A stretch of 64,000 nt of DNA from Cryphonectria parasitica EP155 (lineage: Eukaryota > Ascomycota > Sordariomycetes > Diaporthales > Cryphonectriaceae), in contig NW_024468912.1 in assembly GCF_011745365.1 (NCBI RefSeq), forward strand, positions 4,650,001 through 4,714,000, given 5' to 3'. Numbering within the stretch: the stretch's first letter is position 1; every line of letters starts with the position of its first letter. Positions 20,933 through 33,280 of the stretch are shown here, in pieces. The notes beneath the pieces were generated by a model. The model saw nothing but the letters and a program-made list of their open reading frames with translations, made no database searches and was not told the DNA's origin. The position numbers and the translations under genes were made by a program.

Positions 20933-22394
20933 ATGGCCGCAGAAACAACAGAATTCACCACCAAGGAGGTGGCAGCACACTGCGAACGCAAGGACTGCTG
21001 GATGACGATTCGTGGCGAGGGTAGGCGACCAAATTGTTGACCCAAGGGAACAAAGATATAGAAACTAACGATAGTGACCAGTTTACGACCTTACAAAATA
21101 TTTAGACGACCATCCAGGAGGTGTAGACATCCTGCTGGACGTGGCTGGCAAGGATGGGACCCAAGCCTTCGACGACGCCGGCCACTCGGAGGATGCCGAA
21201 GAGATCATGGCGACATACCACATCGGCAAGCTCAAGGGCAACTCCAAGACAGCAACAGTTTCAAAGGCGGTGCGGTTAGCTGTCAAGGCCGTGCCAGACC
21301 CACAGACAGCCAAGAGAAGCATACCAACCGCTGCAGTCGGCGGCACGGTGGTGTCTCTTGGTGCTCTGACCGGAGTCCTGCTCGGCCTACAAAAAGCAGA
21401 CCTATCAGCCCTGTCAAAAGTGATTAAAGTAAGCCAGGCACATGGTTCTTCTGCTAGCACAAGGGGAGGGCTGGGTTTTGCGGAAGGTTTCTTCCTGGCC
21501 TCCACTGTTGCTCTTCTCGTAGGCGGCTGGGGTGTCAGGAAAGCCTCCCAACTGCTCAGCATGGACGGGTTTTTACACCGCGAGGCACCACACAAGAAGA
21601 TCCCCCGTGTCGCCAGGGCAGACCCCCTCCTCTCGCGAGGCTGGCTGGACCCACAGACATTCCATCCTCTCCCCCTCATCAAGAAAGAGCTGGTCGCGCC
21701 CAACGTCTACAGGCTCGTCTTCGAGCTGCCCACGCCAGACACCGTGCTCGGCCTGCCCATAGGCCAACACGTCGCGATCAAGGCCACGATAGACGGCGCG
21801 ACTGTCTCGCGATCCTACACGCCTGTGTCGAACAATGCCGACAAGGGCATCCTCGATCTTATCATCAAGGTCTACCCCGACGGCCTCCTGACGGGCAAGT
21901 ACCTTGCCAACCTCTCGGTCGGCGACGAGGTTCTGTTCAGGGGGCCCAAGGGCGCGATGAGGTACAGGAGGGGCCTCTGCAAGAAGATCGGGATGCTTGC
22001 TGGAGGCACAGGCATCACGCCCATGTACCAGCTGGTCCGGGCCATCTGCGAGGACCCGAGGGACGCCACCGAGGTCAGCTTGATTTATGCCAACCGGACA
22101 GAAGGGGATATCCTCCTGCGGGAGGAGCTCGAGACGTTTGCGAGGCGGTACCCGAACAACCTGAAGATTCATTATCTTCTTGACAGCCCGCCTGAGAACT
22201 GGACCTACGGCACTGGATTCGTCACCAAGGAGCTCATGGCGGAGAGATTTCCCAGTCCTCAAGAGGAAGGGTCCAAGGTCTTGCTATGTGGGCCTCCAGG
22301 GATGGTGAATGCTGCGAAGAAGGCGCTGGTGGATTTGGGATTCGAAAAGCCTGGTGCGGCGTCGAAAATGACGGACCAAGTCTTTTGCTTTTAG
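20933..22394 (+). CDS. Cytochrome b5 - NADH cytochrome b5 reductase fusion protein
   Basis: Exons 20933-21020 and 21082-22394; the 61-nt intron splits the b5 domain in phase 1 ([12 protein letters not shown]); 466 aa. Residues 1-80 are a cytochrome b5 fold with axial heme ligands in HPGG and in the GHS motif ([15 protein letters not shown]). Two hydrophobic segments follow ([19 protein letters not shown] and [16 protein letters not shown]), pointing to a membrane position. The C-terminal half is a b5-reductase FAD/NAD module: [10 protein letters not shown] for FAD (RxYTP), [18 protein letters not shown] for NAD(P)H, and LLCGPPGMV near the end, finishing in the family terminus DQVFCF. NADH electrons would pass via FAD to the fused b5 heme and on to desaturases, hydroxylases or P450s. 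The adjacent divergent P450 is the obvious candidate acceptor (inference). Confidence 0.92.
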
Positions 22395-22954
22395 ACGAGG
22401 TACAAATAATTATCTGCGTGGGCCACAATTCGTTGGGGAGATGACAACACGGTGGGCTGCTTACAACTATAACAAGTAACACTTTATGGGGTAGCCAGTG
22501 TAATTTGGGTCATGATAGATTGCTTACTCCTTTAGACGCGAGATACCAGGCGTGTGGTGCAGTGGGATGGAAAATATAAGTTTATTTACAACCTGCAAGC
22601 CCTGACCACTTGTCTCTGTACACCAACTTCCATTCCGAATCCTCTCCCACACCTCCCAGGGTGTTCGCATACATTGCTTGCGTAATTATAACTTTAGTTA
22701 TGATTCCGTATTTAAGGCCTATACACAGCGTTGTTCTCGCGCATAACCCCAATCAGTATTTGTCGCAAATGCGATCGCCAGTGCATGCACTGACTAGACC
22801 CGTTATAACGTCACAGTATTTAATTATCTCAGAATTACTGCGATGCTTATGACATTAATATTGAATTTCTCTACTATATCTGTTAGGACTATGTGTTAAT
22901 AAAATATCTTATTTTAAAACTGCTATTATTTCTAAACTGAAACTTCCCTAAAGA
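22395..22954. other. AT-rich intergenic, convergent 3' ends
   Basis: 560 bp between the reductase stop and the HET-gene stop, strongly AT-rich at 22820-22950. No gene seen. Confidence 0.5.
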
Positions 22955-25050
22955 TTATAACAGAATAATAGTCTGAACCATGCAGCCCTCGAACCACGCG
23001 TCACAAACAGAGACCACCCAGACCTCAAATCTTCCGACTCGTGTGTAAGTCATAGAATCGCTTTTTTCCACCATAATGAGACCGGAATCTTTGTACACCC
23101 TAAGACAATAGACAATGTCCGGTATACTCTCGTCTGCATCCATGAAAGCCTTGCCAAGAGCTTCGGAGTTGGGATCGGTTTCCTTGAAGAGCTTAAAGTG
23201 TGTCTGTCCTGTCCACCTCATCTGTTTCAATGGTCCTCTAAGTTCCAGTACGCCTGCTGTTACTTGGCCGGTGGGTAGGCTTTGGTCCAGGACAGTGATC
23301 CCGCATCGGATAATCTCCGCGTAGAACTGCTTCTCTCGCCATGCACAACCAATGCACACAGTCCCATTGACTGAAGCCCAAGACCAGGAGGGAGCAATAT
23401 ATTTCGACGGACGAGGCATCAGTCTCTGGCTTCCGAATGGTTTGAGCTGCGACGGGTCGACCATCCACGAGAGCCACTTGATCAGCTCTCGCTTCCAAAG
23501 TCCAGCAAGGTAAATGTCTCCGTCGCTAAGCCTCTGGAACTCAGACGCGATAGCGGAAACAGCCACGAGCTTGTCGCTTTCAAAACTTAGATGACGTCGC
23601 GAGTAGTCGGCCACGATCTCAAGCCAGGAGTCGTAAAAATCCTCCTTTGTAATAGACTTTGACGGGTCAAAGAAGGCAGGGTTGAGGCGCTCCGATCCAG
23701 GTAGGTATGAGTCTCCTGTGCCGCCCGCGACATGCTGGCCCTTTTGACATTGCCAGATGAGCTCATACGTGCCGAACATGACGACCCTCGGACTCAAGAG
23801 CCGTTCCTGGAGGCACCATGCCCGTTGGTTAGTCGGCTCTTGAGTGCCGTCATGGTAGAATTTCTCCCCTACGATGACCGTTCCTGTTATAGATTCGTCG
23901 TCCCATGCTCGGTAGGGTAGCTCGAAACGCGGGTATCTGGAATTCCGAGCATGCCTGGTTTGCAAGAAGCCTTCTCGACACGTATTTGCGCTCGAAGCCG
24001 CGATTGTGATGTAGGCGTTCTTGTAAATCGCCGCCATCGCTGCCAATTCGTGCTCTTTATCTTTCCAGTCGTCCTGAATAATACACAAGGCGTCGATCCA
24101 GAGATAATTCAGCTTCAGATCCCTTGTGACCCGTACGGCGTCTCTCAATGTCATTGGAAGCGTGCTCAGCTCGAAACCCATTGTCATGGACATATATGTA
24201 CCCTTCGTAAGCATCACTGGCTGTGGACCACCCCAGCAGTAGCTCAACGCTGCATACTTCCCTATCTCGCTATGAGTTTCGCGGATACGAACGATGTCGG
24301 ACCCGTCACCTAGTCCAACATCCAGTACACGCGTAGGAAGAGATGTTGGTATTGAAGGCACACAATTATCGTGATCCTTGGAACAGCTTTCCATCCAGGA
24401 GGCAATCTGTTGGCTCATGCCCAGGGTCATATCCAGCATGACTGGTCGCGTGGTCACGTAATCAGCCGCTGGATTCCCTATTTGGAAATTAGTTGACATT
24501 CTTCAGACCAGATATCCAACGAGAGGATTGCCGAACACGTTGAGCTACAAAAGATGCAAGAGAGGAGGACAAGAATCTTACCAGCGGGAGTACATATATG
24601 GAAATCAAGAAGCTCCACAGGCTCATCGTCGTATCTCAATTGCAAATGAGTAACATCGCACCACTGACGCTTTTGTGATGTATTGCACCAGGCATTGAAT
24701 TTGAAGTTCGTTTTGGCGGGATCAATCAAGGACAGCTCTCTTGTCTTTCCCATCGTGTTAATGACTTGAGGACGCTCTCGCTCTGCTTGATTGTGCGCCT
24801 CGACGGCTGCTAAAGCGATAGCTCTTGCAGCGCACGGCGGCCCCCCGTCTTTTGATCCGGAACAGATAGGCAAGCCCGGACCTGGCATGCCGCGGATAGT
24901 ATGCAAAAGAGTTTTTATATTCTCTGGGGATGCCATGATACTTCGGCATGACTGGCAAAGCTGGAGGCGTCGGCACAGGGAAGACCCCTCGGGATCCATG
25001 TTCTTCCAGACCGAGCCATCCTCAAGGAAAATATCAGGAATGCGCGACAT
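22955..25050 (-). CDS. HET-domain (heterokaryon incompatibility) protein
   Basis: Exons 25050-24582 and 24477-22955 with a 104-nt intron (gtaaga...aaatag) joining TPAG to NPAADYV; 663 aa. The N-terminus has a Cys-containing segment (SLCRRLQLCQSCRSIM) common in this class. The HET domain starts at about residue 230 with KYAALSYCWGG, followed by LRDAVRVTRDLKLNYLWIDA, LCIIQDDWKDKEHELAAMA and YKNAYITIAASSA. The C-terminal part is a typical HET-protein tail (SWSWASVNG). Family knowledge: HET proteins trigger programmed cell death after fusion of unlike strains, usually with an unknown partner. The gene is divergent from a GMC oxidoreductase 1.6 kb away; a second HET gene lies beyond that. Confidence 0.9.
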
Positions 25051-26684
25051 GAGTTCGAGAGAATCGCGGGTTAATGTCTGTCAAATAGTCTCAAAAACCT
25101 TGAGGATGAAGAGACTTCATCAACTTGAAATGGAATCCGCTACAGACCATGAAAAGAGGAGAGAGTGAGAACTAAACCTAATGTAGTCACTTGCATAAGC
25201 TGTCCGTTGCGAGCCCAGGCGGCGAGAGCAATTCTGCTTCTGGTCCGCGTGACTGGTCCCATAATCTGCATGTTGGCTGGTTTATAATAATAAGATCAGA
25301 TAATTGCTCTCTTTAATAGTTGTAATCTCCATCCATACCATCCCCTGACCATCCTGCATAAACATGTCCAGATAGTCTCGATTTTTAACATCATCGTCAG
25401 AAGGACTGACAGGGCAAACAGAACCGTTATGCGCAATTTCCATCATTTCTGTCCGATTATTAAAAAGACTGCAGGAAAAGGCAAATAAACAGCTATCTTG
25501 CTCCGCTGTATCAGCAGCTTCCCAAGTTACTCCGAGGTATTTGCTATATCCAGGGGAGTATTTTGGATGCTTGATCTTGAGCTGATTGCTCGATCTTCCA
25601 TTAAACTCTATCGTTCGTATCTACTGAAATCTAAGAAATGGCCATGGAAACACTATTCGAAAATGGCCGCCACTACTTGCCGTAGCATACTGGGCAATAT
25701 ATGTAACACTGGTAATGAATGCTCCTCTTGCATATCATACTAAATGGAATTCATAGAATATAGCTGCACTGTAAATAGAGAATGCGGCGAGTACGACAAC
25801 AGCCTGGTATTCCAGTAATACCATCAGAACCGCTTGTCCTGTTTTGCATATAGATCTTGTGATGCGAGTGGAAAATATTTGCTGCCACACAGCTGCAGGT
25901 CTCACCTTGCAGCAACTTTCCTTCCACACCCCCTCCTGCAAGGTAGACGAGGGGTGATCACTACAATAGCGCGACCGACCCGTGAACGACAAAGCGCAGA
26001 TAGGACGAAACACTGGGTGCAATCGGCAAATTCGGCACACACTCGGATTTACCCAAGACCAAAGAATAAATGTAGAGAAGATGTTGCGACGTTTCTTGGA
26101 ATTCTCGATCCCGAACACATACACTCAGTCTCTCTAGCTGTAAGGCGAGGTATTTCGGCAAGGCGCTGTGCAAGGCGGAGCTCAATGGCGGAAGCTCGGA
26201 GTGTCGTAATTACTGCTTGCTGCACTAATGCACACAGTTGGTGGGTGCTTAGTCAGTTGTGCATGAACGGGCAGCCTCGCTGAGGCAAACCCGAAGCATG
26301 TCCGGTAGGGGGGGCGAACACCATTACCCTACGTATGCAACCCGCTGGTGTGCATACAAGCTGCAAGCATTCACCGAGCTATGACACTCTATATATGTGG
26401 CGTTAAGAAAATAACTTGATGGTTGTTCGTCCAGTTGCCGTTGGTGTGGTAATGGTTTGGGTGTCTTGCGAAGGGTCTATAAATCTGAAGAGCTGCCCAC
26501 CGAAACATAGAAAAGAAATTGAGAATCTCAGCAGCAACAGTTTTTTACTTGGATATCAACCCAACAAATCGAACTGTTATTTCTCCATTTGGACCGAAGA
26601 TCGTCTAGACCCGATCAAGACAATCTATTGTCCTCGTATTTCTGCATTGTGCACTACAAAGACGAGCTTAGACAAGCTACAAAT
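25051..26684. other. Intergenic region between HET gene and GMC oxidoreductase
   Basis: 1.6 kb containing both divergent promoters and only weak frames (e.g. 25735-26124 minus, 25834-26283 plus, which overlap each other and lack motifs). A TATAAA at 26478-26483 lies about 200 bp upstream of the GMC start and is a candidate TATA box. Confidence 0.45.
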
Positions 26685-28780
26685 ATGCCTTCCATCAGCG
26701 AAGCACCCAAGAAGTTTGACTTCATCGTCGTCGGAGGTCAGTTCAAGAAGTCCTATGTTTTTCACCATAAAACAATCTCACTGACCATGAATGATTCCCG
26801 CAGGTGGCACAGCTGGCTGCGTAGTTGCTGGCCGCCTTGCAGAGAACCCCAAGGTCAATGTCCTAGTCATCGAAGCCGGTATTGGGAACCCCGAAGACAT
26901 TGACGCTATCACAACTCCAGCCAAGGCCTTTGAGTTGCGCGGCAGCAAGCATGACTGGGCGTACAAGACCACCATGATCGACCGGCCCGAGTACACGCGC
27001 ATCGAGAAGCCAAACACCCGCGGTAAGGTTCTCGGCGGGAGCAGCTGTCTCAACTACTATACCTGGATCCCAGGCTCGGCGGCGACTTTTGATGAGTGGG
27101 CTGAGTATGCTGGGGATGAATGGACCTGGAAGAATGTGAAGGAGTATCTGTACAAGGTAAGTCAAGCCTCAAGGGAAGGGCAGTTTATTGTCATGTTTCT
27201 TTTTGAATACAACCGTGTCGGACGAGAAGGCCAAATAATAACCAATCGATCATATAATCATGCATCTAGCCAGCCAAGTATCACGATGACCGGGATTTGT
27301 ACCGGCCCGAGCTCAAGTACATCGGACCGGACGGGCCCATACCCGTCTCGCATGCGGACCTGGTCCCAGAGCTTGAGCCATTCCGCAACGCTCTCGAGAA
27401 GGCCTGGGTCAGCAAGGGCGAGGAACTCACCGATGATGTGCACAATGGCACCATGCGAGGGCTGTGGAAGTCCACCAACTCCATCTATGACGGCAAGCGG
27501 TCGTCCAGCTGGATGTATCTCACGGGAAAGGAAAATGTCGCGGTCCTGTCCAAGACCAACTCCAAGCGCATCATTATTGAAGATGGCAAGGCGACTGGCG
27601 TGGAAGTTGTCGGCCCAGACGGCAACTCTTACACCTTTGAGGCCCATCACGAAGTCATCATCTCTCAGGGTGTCTTCGAGTCTCCCAAACTGCTGATGCT
27701 CTCTGGTATTGGACCTGAGAAGACGCTCAAGGAGTTCGGCATCACTCCTGTCGTTGCATCAGAGAATGTGGGCCAGCATCTTCTGTGAGTATTGCAATTA
27801 GTTCAGTCATGCTTCCTCTCCTCACTTGAGAGTGAAATTACTATCTCTCTTTTGGCCTTTGTTGAAAAGCCACTGACAATATTTGGACGAAGGGACCACC
27901 CCATCATGCCTCACGTGTTCCGTCTCAAGGAGGGCCTGGGCCTGGACAGCCACCTGCTCCGCCCTGGCCCAGCTCGCGATGCAGCTGTGTCCGCCTACGT
28001 CAACAAGAACAAGGGCCCTTACACCAGCGGCCTTCTCGAGGTCGTCGGACTCCCACGTATCGACTCGTGGCTTGAAAAGGACGAAGAGTACGCCGCCTAC
28101 AAGAAGGCCAACGGCGATGTCGACCCCTTCGGACCCGGCGGCCAGCCACACTTTGAGATTGACTTCGTCCCCATGTTCTCGGACGCGTTCCAGTGGCACA
28201 TCCCCTGCCCGCCCGAGGGCGACTGGTTCACCGTCATCGTCGACCTGCTCCGCCCGCTCTCGCGCGCCGGCACCGTGACGCTGAACTCGCTGGACCCGCT
28301 CGAGCAGCCCAAGGTCAACATCGACTTCTTCGAGAACCGTCTTGACCTCGTGGCCCTCCGCCAGGGCGTCCGCTTTGTGGACGACATCCTGATGAACGGC
28401 GAGGGCATGAGGGACATCCTGGGCGAGGACTATCCGTGGCCGATGCCGCGGCAGTCGGACGAGGCGATGGAGACGATGATCAAGGAGAGGTCACAGACTG
28501 GCTTTCATCCGTGCGGGACCACTCGTATGGGCAAGGACATTGAGCAAGGCGCGGTTGATAGCAAGCTCAAGGTGTACGGGGTGGACAAGCTTCGTGTCAT
28601 TGATGCCTCTGTCATCCCCGTCATCCCGGATTGTCGCATCCAGAATGCGGTTTACATGATCGGAGAAAAGGTAAGATTTGTCTGGAGAATTGCCAAGAAG
28701 CTTGTTTGCTGAGACAGACGCTGACATGTTTGCAGGGAGCCGATATGATCAAGGCATCTTATCCGGAACTGTACTCTTGA
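26685..28780 (+). CDS. GMC-family FAD oxidoreductase (alcohol oxidase/choline dehydrogenase-like), intracellular
   Basis: Five exons: 26685-26736, 26804-27156, 27270-27784, 27893-28670 and 28736-28780; all phases agree; 580 aa. No signal peptide: the ADP-binding motif FIVVGGGTAGCVVAGRLAEN starts at about residue 12. GMC signature 1 is GKVLGGSSCLNYYTWIPGS and signature 2 is GVFESPKLLMLSGIGP. Near the end FHPCGTTRMGK supplies the catalytic His, and IPDCRIQNAVYMIGEKGADM has Asn where many members have His, as known in a subset of the family. The last exon codes only 14 residues (GADMIKASYPELYS). The family oxidises alcohols, sugars or choline with FAD; the substrate here is unknown. It lies between two HET-domain genes. 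Confidence 0.92.
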
Positions 28781-29342
28781 GTGTGCATTCCATGATTGTA
28801 CTGTGATTCACGGTTGTTATGAATTCAGATGGAAATATACGGCAGGTTAGGTATAGGTCAGGGCTGCAGCAGTATACCCCCAATGTTGTCCCTGCTTTTC
28901 AAGTCAGACAATCATTCTTTTGATTGTATCGAACAATCTTTTCAACATAGATTCTCAAGCCCGTCTGCTTTCATGGTATGAATTGTTTGGAATGTCTTGA
29001 TGAGGCAACAGCCCATGATATCACTTTGTATCATGATGGGCTGGGCGTGCAACATGTGCTGCCTCTGCAGTTTAATCACCCCATGAGAATAACCATCCTG
29101 AACCGATACACCAAATAATAACTTTTTTTGGGAACAAGTATAGTTACTCATCTTAATGCACTAAACCTGTTTTATTATAGATGATCTTCCAACTAATCAT
29201 GAAGCGAGAGACGCTATTCATAAAACAAGTACGGATAGGTTTGAAGCGTTTGCTTGTATGCTTCATGATAAATCTCTATAGAATAATTCACTGAAAAGGC
29301 ATGCGGTTTCCAACTTTCCCAATACTTGAGCTCCATTATAGC
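28781..29342. other. Intergenic, convergent 3' ends
   Basis: 562 bp between the stops of the GMC gene and the second HET gene, AT-rich. No gene seen. Confidence 0.5.
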
Positions 29343-32006
29343 CTATACAATCTTGATCGTGCGACAAGATAATTTGGTGAAGGATCTGTCGGTAGGCCCC
29401 TGATAAAAGTCGTACAGGCTCATCGGGCCTGAATCATCGTGGCCGCCCGACTGCGTACTATCCTTATCATCGCTCGGTTCATGTCTACTGCCTTCTGGTT
29501 GACTTTCTTTGGTTTTGTCAGTCGGTCTCGGGGTTTGGCTTCCCAAGCGTCTTTTGCTGTGCTTGAAAAGAGTCGCTATTTTGCTGGTCAGTCTACTGGT
29601 CTTGATATCTCCCATTTTAAACGCTATCGGTAAAGCCATGAAACCAGAGAACGTGATCCTGCCAGCTCTTTGAAAGACACCTGGGGAGTCCGTCTTGTCT
29701 AGCAGCAGTCCTTGCAAAGCCAGATGTTCGTTTTGACGGTCGCCAAATACAGCGACGAGGAGGCAGTAGCCGCTCCACTCAGTTGACTCTTTCAACGCAT
29801 CGCCCTGCTTGCTTTCACCGTCTTCGTCGCCGGCGTCATCCCAGGCATCCAGGTGCCATGAGAGTTGGTTCAAGAACATGATAGCGTTGTCATCATAGCC
29901 CCTCTCACTGCCGTCGACGAAGAGACGCTGCTTGTGTGACTGCTGAGGCATATACCACTTGTCGGTCTTGGGATCCCTGGGCAGGCGCGTGCGGACGACA
30001 CGGATGAAACGCACAAAACCTCTCAGTTCTATGGATGCTCCCGGCTGGACCATGGCAAATGGAGAAGGCGTGGATGGTGTTACATTGATGTCAATGACAT
30101 TGGCGATGATGTGTTGAATGCTGGTATCGGTCTCCGTGTCAAAGCGGACGGCCGAGCACGATGATAGCCACGACCAAGACGGCGCGACATAGGCGGCGCG
30201 CACACCCTTCTGTCGCACTCTTCGTTTGCTCGACCAAAGCAGGACAGCGGGCAGAGCCGAGGACCAAAAACCCACAACGTAGCGATCTTCAGGAATCAGA
30301 TCCGCAAACTCGGCGGCCAGGCCGGCAAGCGCAGGCAGCCGGTCTTTCTCGAAGCTCAGGGCTCTGGCGGAATAGTCCTCGCATAGATCGAGCCAGGCTC
30401 GGTGCCGGGCCTTTTGATCGTGTCCCGTCGACAGGCTGACACGTTCGTAGGCTCCCACCCCAAAGAAGCGGCTGTTGTCAAAGGGTAGGCTTGCCGCATA
30501 CGTCTCGCACGCAATGTAGGGCTTAGCCGGGCAGCATTCCCAAAGGACCTCGTGCTTGGTCAAGTGCAGCGCCCGCCGGGCCAGATGGCGCTCTTGGAAG
30601 ACCCAGGCGCGCTGCGACAGAGGAGCCTTGGCGATCCACTTGAAGATGTCGTGCTCATCCGTGGCGACCCACCACGACCGCTGCAGGTTGGCCATCTGCA
30701 GCTTAAAGGGTGTGACCTGCGCCGCGGGGCGGTCATGAAGACAGCCGCTGCGGGCGTCATCTGAGGCGTCGGCCGAGATGTTGAGCAGCCCATGCTTGTA
30801 TACTTTGCACATGAGGGGAGCCTCGCGGTTCCAGTCGGCCATGCTTGGCGAGTCCTGGACGATACACAACGAGTCCATCCACAGCCAGCGCACGTTGAAC
30901 CACTGAGCAATCTCCATGGCGTCTCGCAGCAGGGGTGGCAGGTCGTCAAACAAAACGCCCTCCCGCTCGTACTGGTCCTTGTTCTCCTCGAGCAGGCGCG
31001 GTAGTCCCGCCTCGCGCCAGTCGCCCCAGCAGTGGCTGAGCGTGATGTATTCGTGATGGGCGGCAAAGAGCTCGGGGCGATTCTCTCGAGAGACCACAGG
31101 TACACTGCCTCCCGGGTTGGCGTGGCTCAGATCCAGAAGTCTCGTCGGCAGCCATAATGGGTCCTTGGCGATGCACGTATCGTGTTCACCGTTGCAATTT
31201 CTTCTGCACTGATCCAGCCAGTTCACCGCCATGTCCTTAGCACAACGCATACTGGAGCCCCTAGGCATAACTTCGAGGCGACTGGATGATGAAATATCGT
31301 CAGCCGGCAGCTCACGCATAAACAAAGCGTCGTGCTTGGGAGACGGCCAGAGGCGCAGTTTGAAAATCTGCTTATAATTCTTCTCAGTCCTTTCCGGCTC
31401 AGGGTTGTACGCCAGGGCACATGCCAAGTACATATGTTCGACTGCATCCGTGGATGCCTCTGGCGGCTTCGAGGTCGATGAGTCGACGTATTCGAGGTTG
31501 GAGTCCAGCACCAGCTCGATTCGACTGTTTTTCAAAAACTCAAGGCATAGAAAAAACTCGAGTTCTATGTGCGCACGGATGAGAGAGCACAAGTGGCAGC
31601 CGCGCACGTCCGAGTGCAAGAGCGACAGCAGGTTCCAGTGCAGAACCACGTTGGGTGCTAGCCTGTCTTTTTTCTCGTAGAAGTTGGCGACAGAAGTCTT
31701 TTGCTCGAGATACCGGGCTAGATAGCCGAGCGCACTGGCGCAGGCGTTGCAGAGGCTCTGGCCCGTCTCGACGCGGATCAGGTCGGCGTCTTGCGTGCGC
31801 GACGGACCTTTACCCTTTCTAGCAATTCTTTGCAATCCACCCTCGCCCGTTTCCATCGCGAAATCGTCATCGCTGACCGGCCTTGGCTCAAATGAGGGCC
31901 GGACCGGGAAAAGAACGAGGTTGCCAGGTTGCAGCGCCCCGACAAATACTGTCTTGATGATGTCCAGATGGTCATTCGTAGCTCTTATGTCCTTGGCGAT
32001 GAGCAT
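29343..32006 (-). CDS. HET-domain protein, large
   Basis: Single exon, 887 aa from the ATG at 32006; the frame extends eight codons further to a GTG, and an unseen upstream exon is possible because an AG acceptor-like site sits at that edge. The N-terminal third has Cys pairs (SLCNACASALGYLARYL and VRGCHLCSLIRAH), usual for this protein class. The HET domain begins near residue 318 (EYITLSHCWGDW), then PPLLRDAMEIAQWFNVRWLW, MDSLCIVQDS and YKHGLLNISADASDDARSGC. The tail carries the SWSWLSS motif and ends in a charged disordered region (residues about 820-870). Role by family: non-self recognition and cell death. It and the HET gene at 22955 share the fold but diverge in sequence, so they are not a recent tandem copy. 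Confidence 0.88.
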   Translation of the reverse strand: MLIAKDIRATNDHLDIIKTVFVGALQPGNLVLFPVRPSFEPRPVSDDDFAMETGEGGLQRIARKGKGPSRTQDADLIRVETGQSLCNACASALGYLARYLEQKTSVANFYEKKDRLAPNVVLHWNLLSLLHSDVRGCHLCSLIRAHIELEFFLCLEFLKNSRIELVLDSNLEYVDSSTSKPPEASTDAVEHMYLACALAYNPEPERTEKNYKQIFKLRLWPSPKHDALFMRELPADDISSSSRLEVMPRGSSMRCAKDMAVNWLDQCRRNCNGEHDTCIAKDPLWLPTRLLDLSHANPGGSVPVVSRENRPELFAAHHEYITLSHCWGDWREAGLPRLLEENKDQYEREGVLFDDLPPLLRDAMEIAQWFNVRWLWMDSLCIVQDSPSMADWNREAPLMCKVYKHGLLNISADASDDARSGCLHDRPAAQVTPFKLQMANLQRSWWVATDEHDIFKWIAKAPLSQRAWVFQERHLARRALHLTKHEVLWECCPAKPYIACETYAASLPFDNSRFFGVGAYERVSLSTGHDQKARHRAWLDLCEDYSARALSFEKDRLPALAGLAAEFADLIPEDRYVVGFWSSALPAVLLWSSKRRVRQKGVRAAYVAPSWSWLSSCSAVRFDTETDTSIQHIIANVIDINVTPSTPSPFAMVQPGASIELRGFVRFIRVVRTRLPRDPKTDKWYMPQQSHKQRLFVDGSERGYDDNAIMFLNQLSWHLDAWDDAGDEDGESKQGDALKESTEWSGYCLLVAVFGDRQNEHLALQGLLLDKTDSPGVFQRAGRITFSGFMALPIAFKMGDIKTSRLTSKIATLFKHSKRRLGSQTPRPTDKTKESQPEGSRHEPSDDKDSTQSGGHDDSGPMSLYDFYQGPTDRSFTKLSCRTIKIV

Positions 32007-33280
32007 GGTGAGAAAGAGTATGCCGTTCACTGCCGTCTGGTTTCGTTTTCAGCAGACAGATATTGAATATGAAGCGGGATTGCACGAGTTGTCAGATGCA
32101 CATAGCTTCGTGAGGGAGGTTGCTTATTGCAGCTGCAGTACCGTAGAGGGTGGCTAAAAGCTGACATGCTTACGTATAATGTTGACCTGTTCTGGGGGGG
32201 AAAGAAGCATTACCAGGATCCTGCTAACTCCTATCAACTAGCATGCAAGCAGTAAGCGAAACACAGCCTCTCACCTCTTCACGCCAAGCATACGCAAATA
32301 TACATGCATTGTCAGGCTAAGAGGCAATATCAGCTCGTGGGGTGGGGTTCTAATTGGAAAGAGGGAAATCTAATCGCTCAAAAAACAATCTACTCGACAT
32401 TAATACGGAAACTCCAATACTGTATAGATGGTACTTGTACGGAATGGTGGCAGTCAAGTAGAATATCTCTTGACAGAAGTAGTGTTTCGACCTTTGTCTG
32501 AGATGTTTATTCTCGACATGGTCACTCTATTGTTCTTCTTTCTTCAAACATGGAATTACAGAACCTGGAATCATTTTCCCTTCTTGTGAGATATGCACAT
32601 TGTAAAGATATAGTGACCGTCTCTTTTCCGCAGCCCTTTCATAGACAAGATATCTTTCGAACAGCAGCTCGCTTCAGGAAAATTAAATATTACCTACAAC
32701 ACTTTCTCATTTAACAGGCAAGACTGTTCTGGCACAGGATGCAAATACTTATGTAAGCACACCAACTGACCAGGTTCCATACTAGACCCCACAGGAGCTC
32801 AATTAGGGCCTCAGATAGCATGGCTGCCCCTGGCCTCGGCGCCTTATCATCTGAACCCCTCCTCGAGATCTTAGATCACAGCACCTCCACCCCGCCTAAA
32901 TATCTCGTGGGGTCGACAGCTAAGCTACAGCAAGCTACCGCATAACATCAGCCTGGGCCCATCTCAACATCTGTCTGCCCACTTCACTCTCATTTCAGGA
33001 CTTGAACTCACTCTCATTCACCCATCAAGACCTCAATCCAAAAAAAAACCACCATCATAACACCCCAGGCCATCATTACATTTGGCATTCTGAACCACAG
33101 ACATCACTGATCAACTGCCAGAAGACCTGAATCACCACCACCTCTCACGCCTCTTTACAAGGAGCTGAGAATTTACCTCCTCTTACGCAACCCAACCCCA
33201 CCTAGAAAATTCATCCATCTATCCAAAGGCAAACCTCGAAAGAAAAGAAAAACCAAGAAAGAGAAACCAAAAAAAACACC
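32007..33280. other. Intergenic, promoter of ureG
   Basis: 1.27 kb with no convincing gene. The last 250 bp are A/C-rich with A-runs (for example at 33040-33050 and 33240-33280) directly before the UreG start, a usual strong-promoter leader composition. Confidence 0.5.

Noticed and set aside
18072..32006. Secondary-metabolite gene cluster
   Set aside because: P450, reductase and GMC oxidase are present, but no polyketide synthase, peptide synthetase, terpene cyclase or pathway regulator is in the window.
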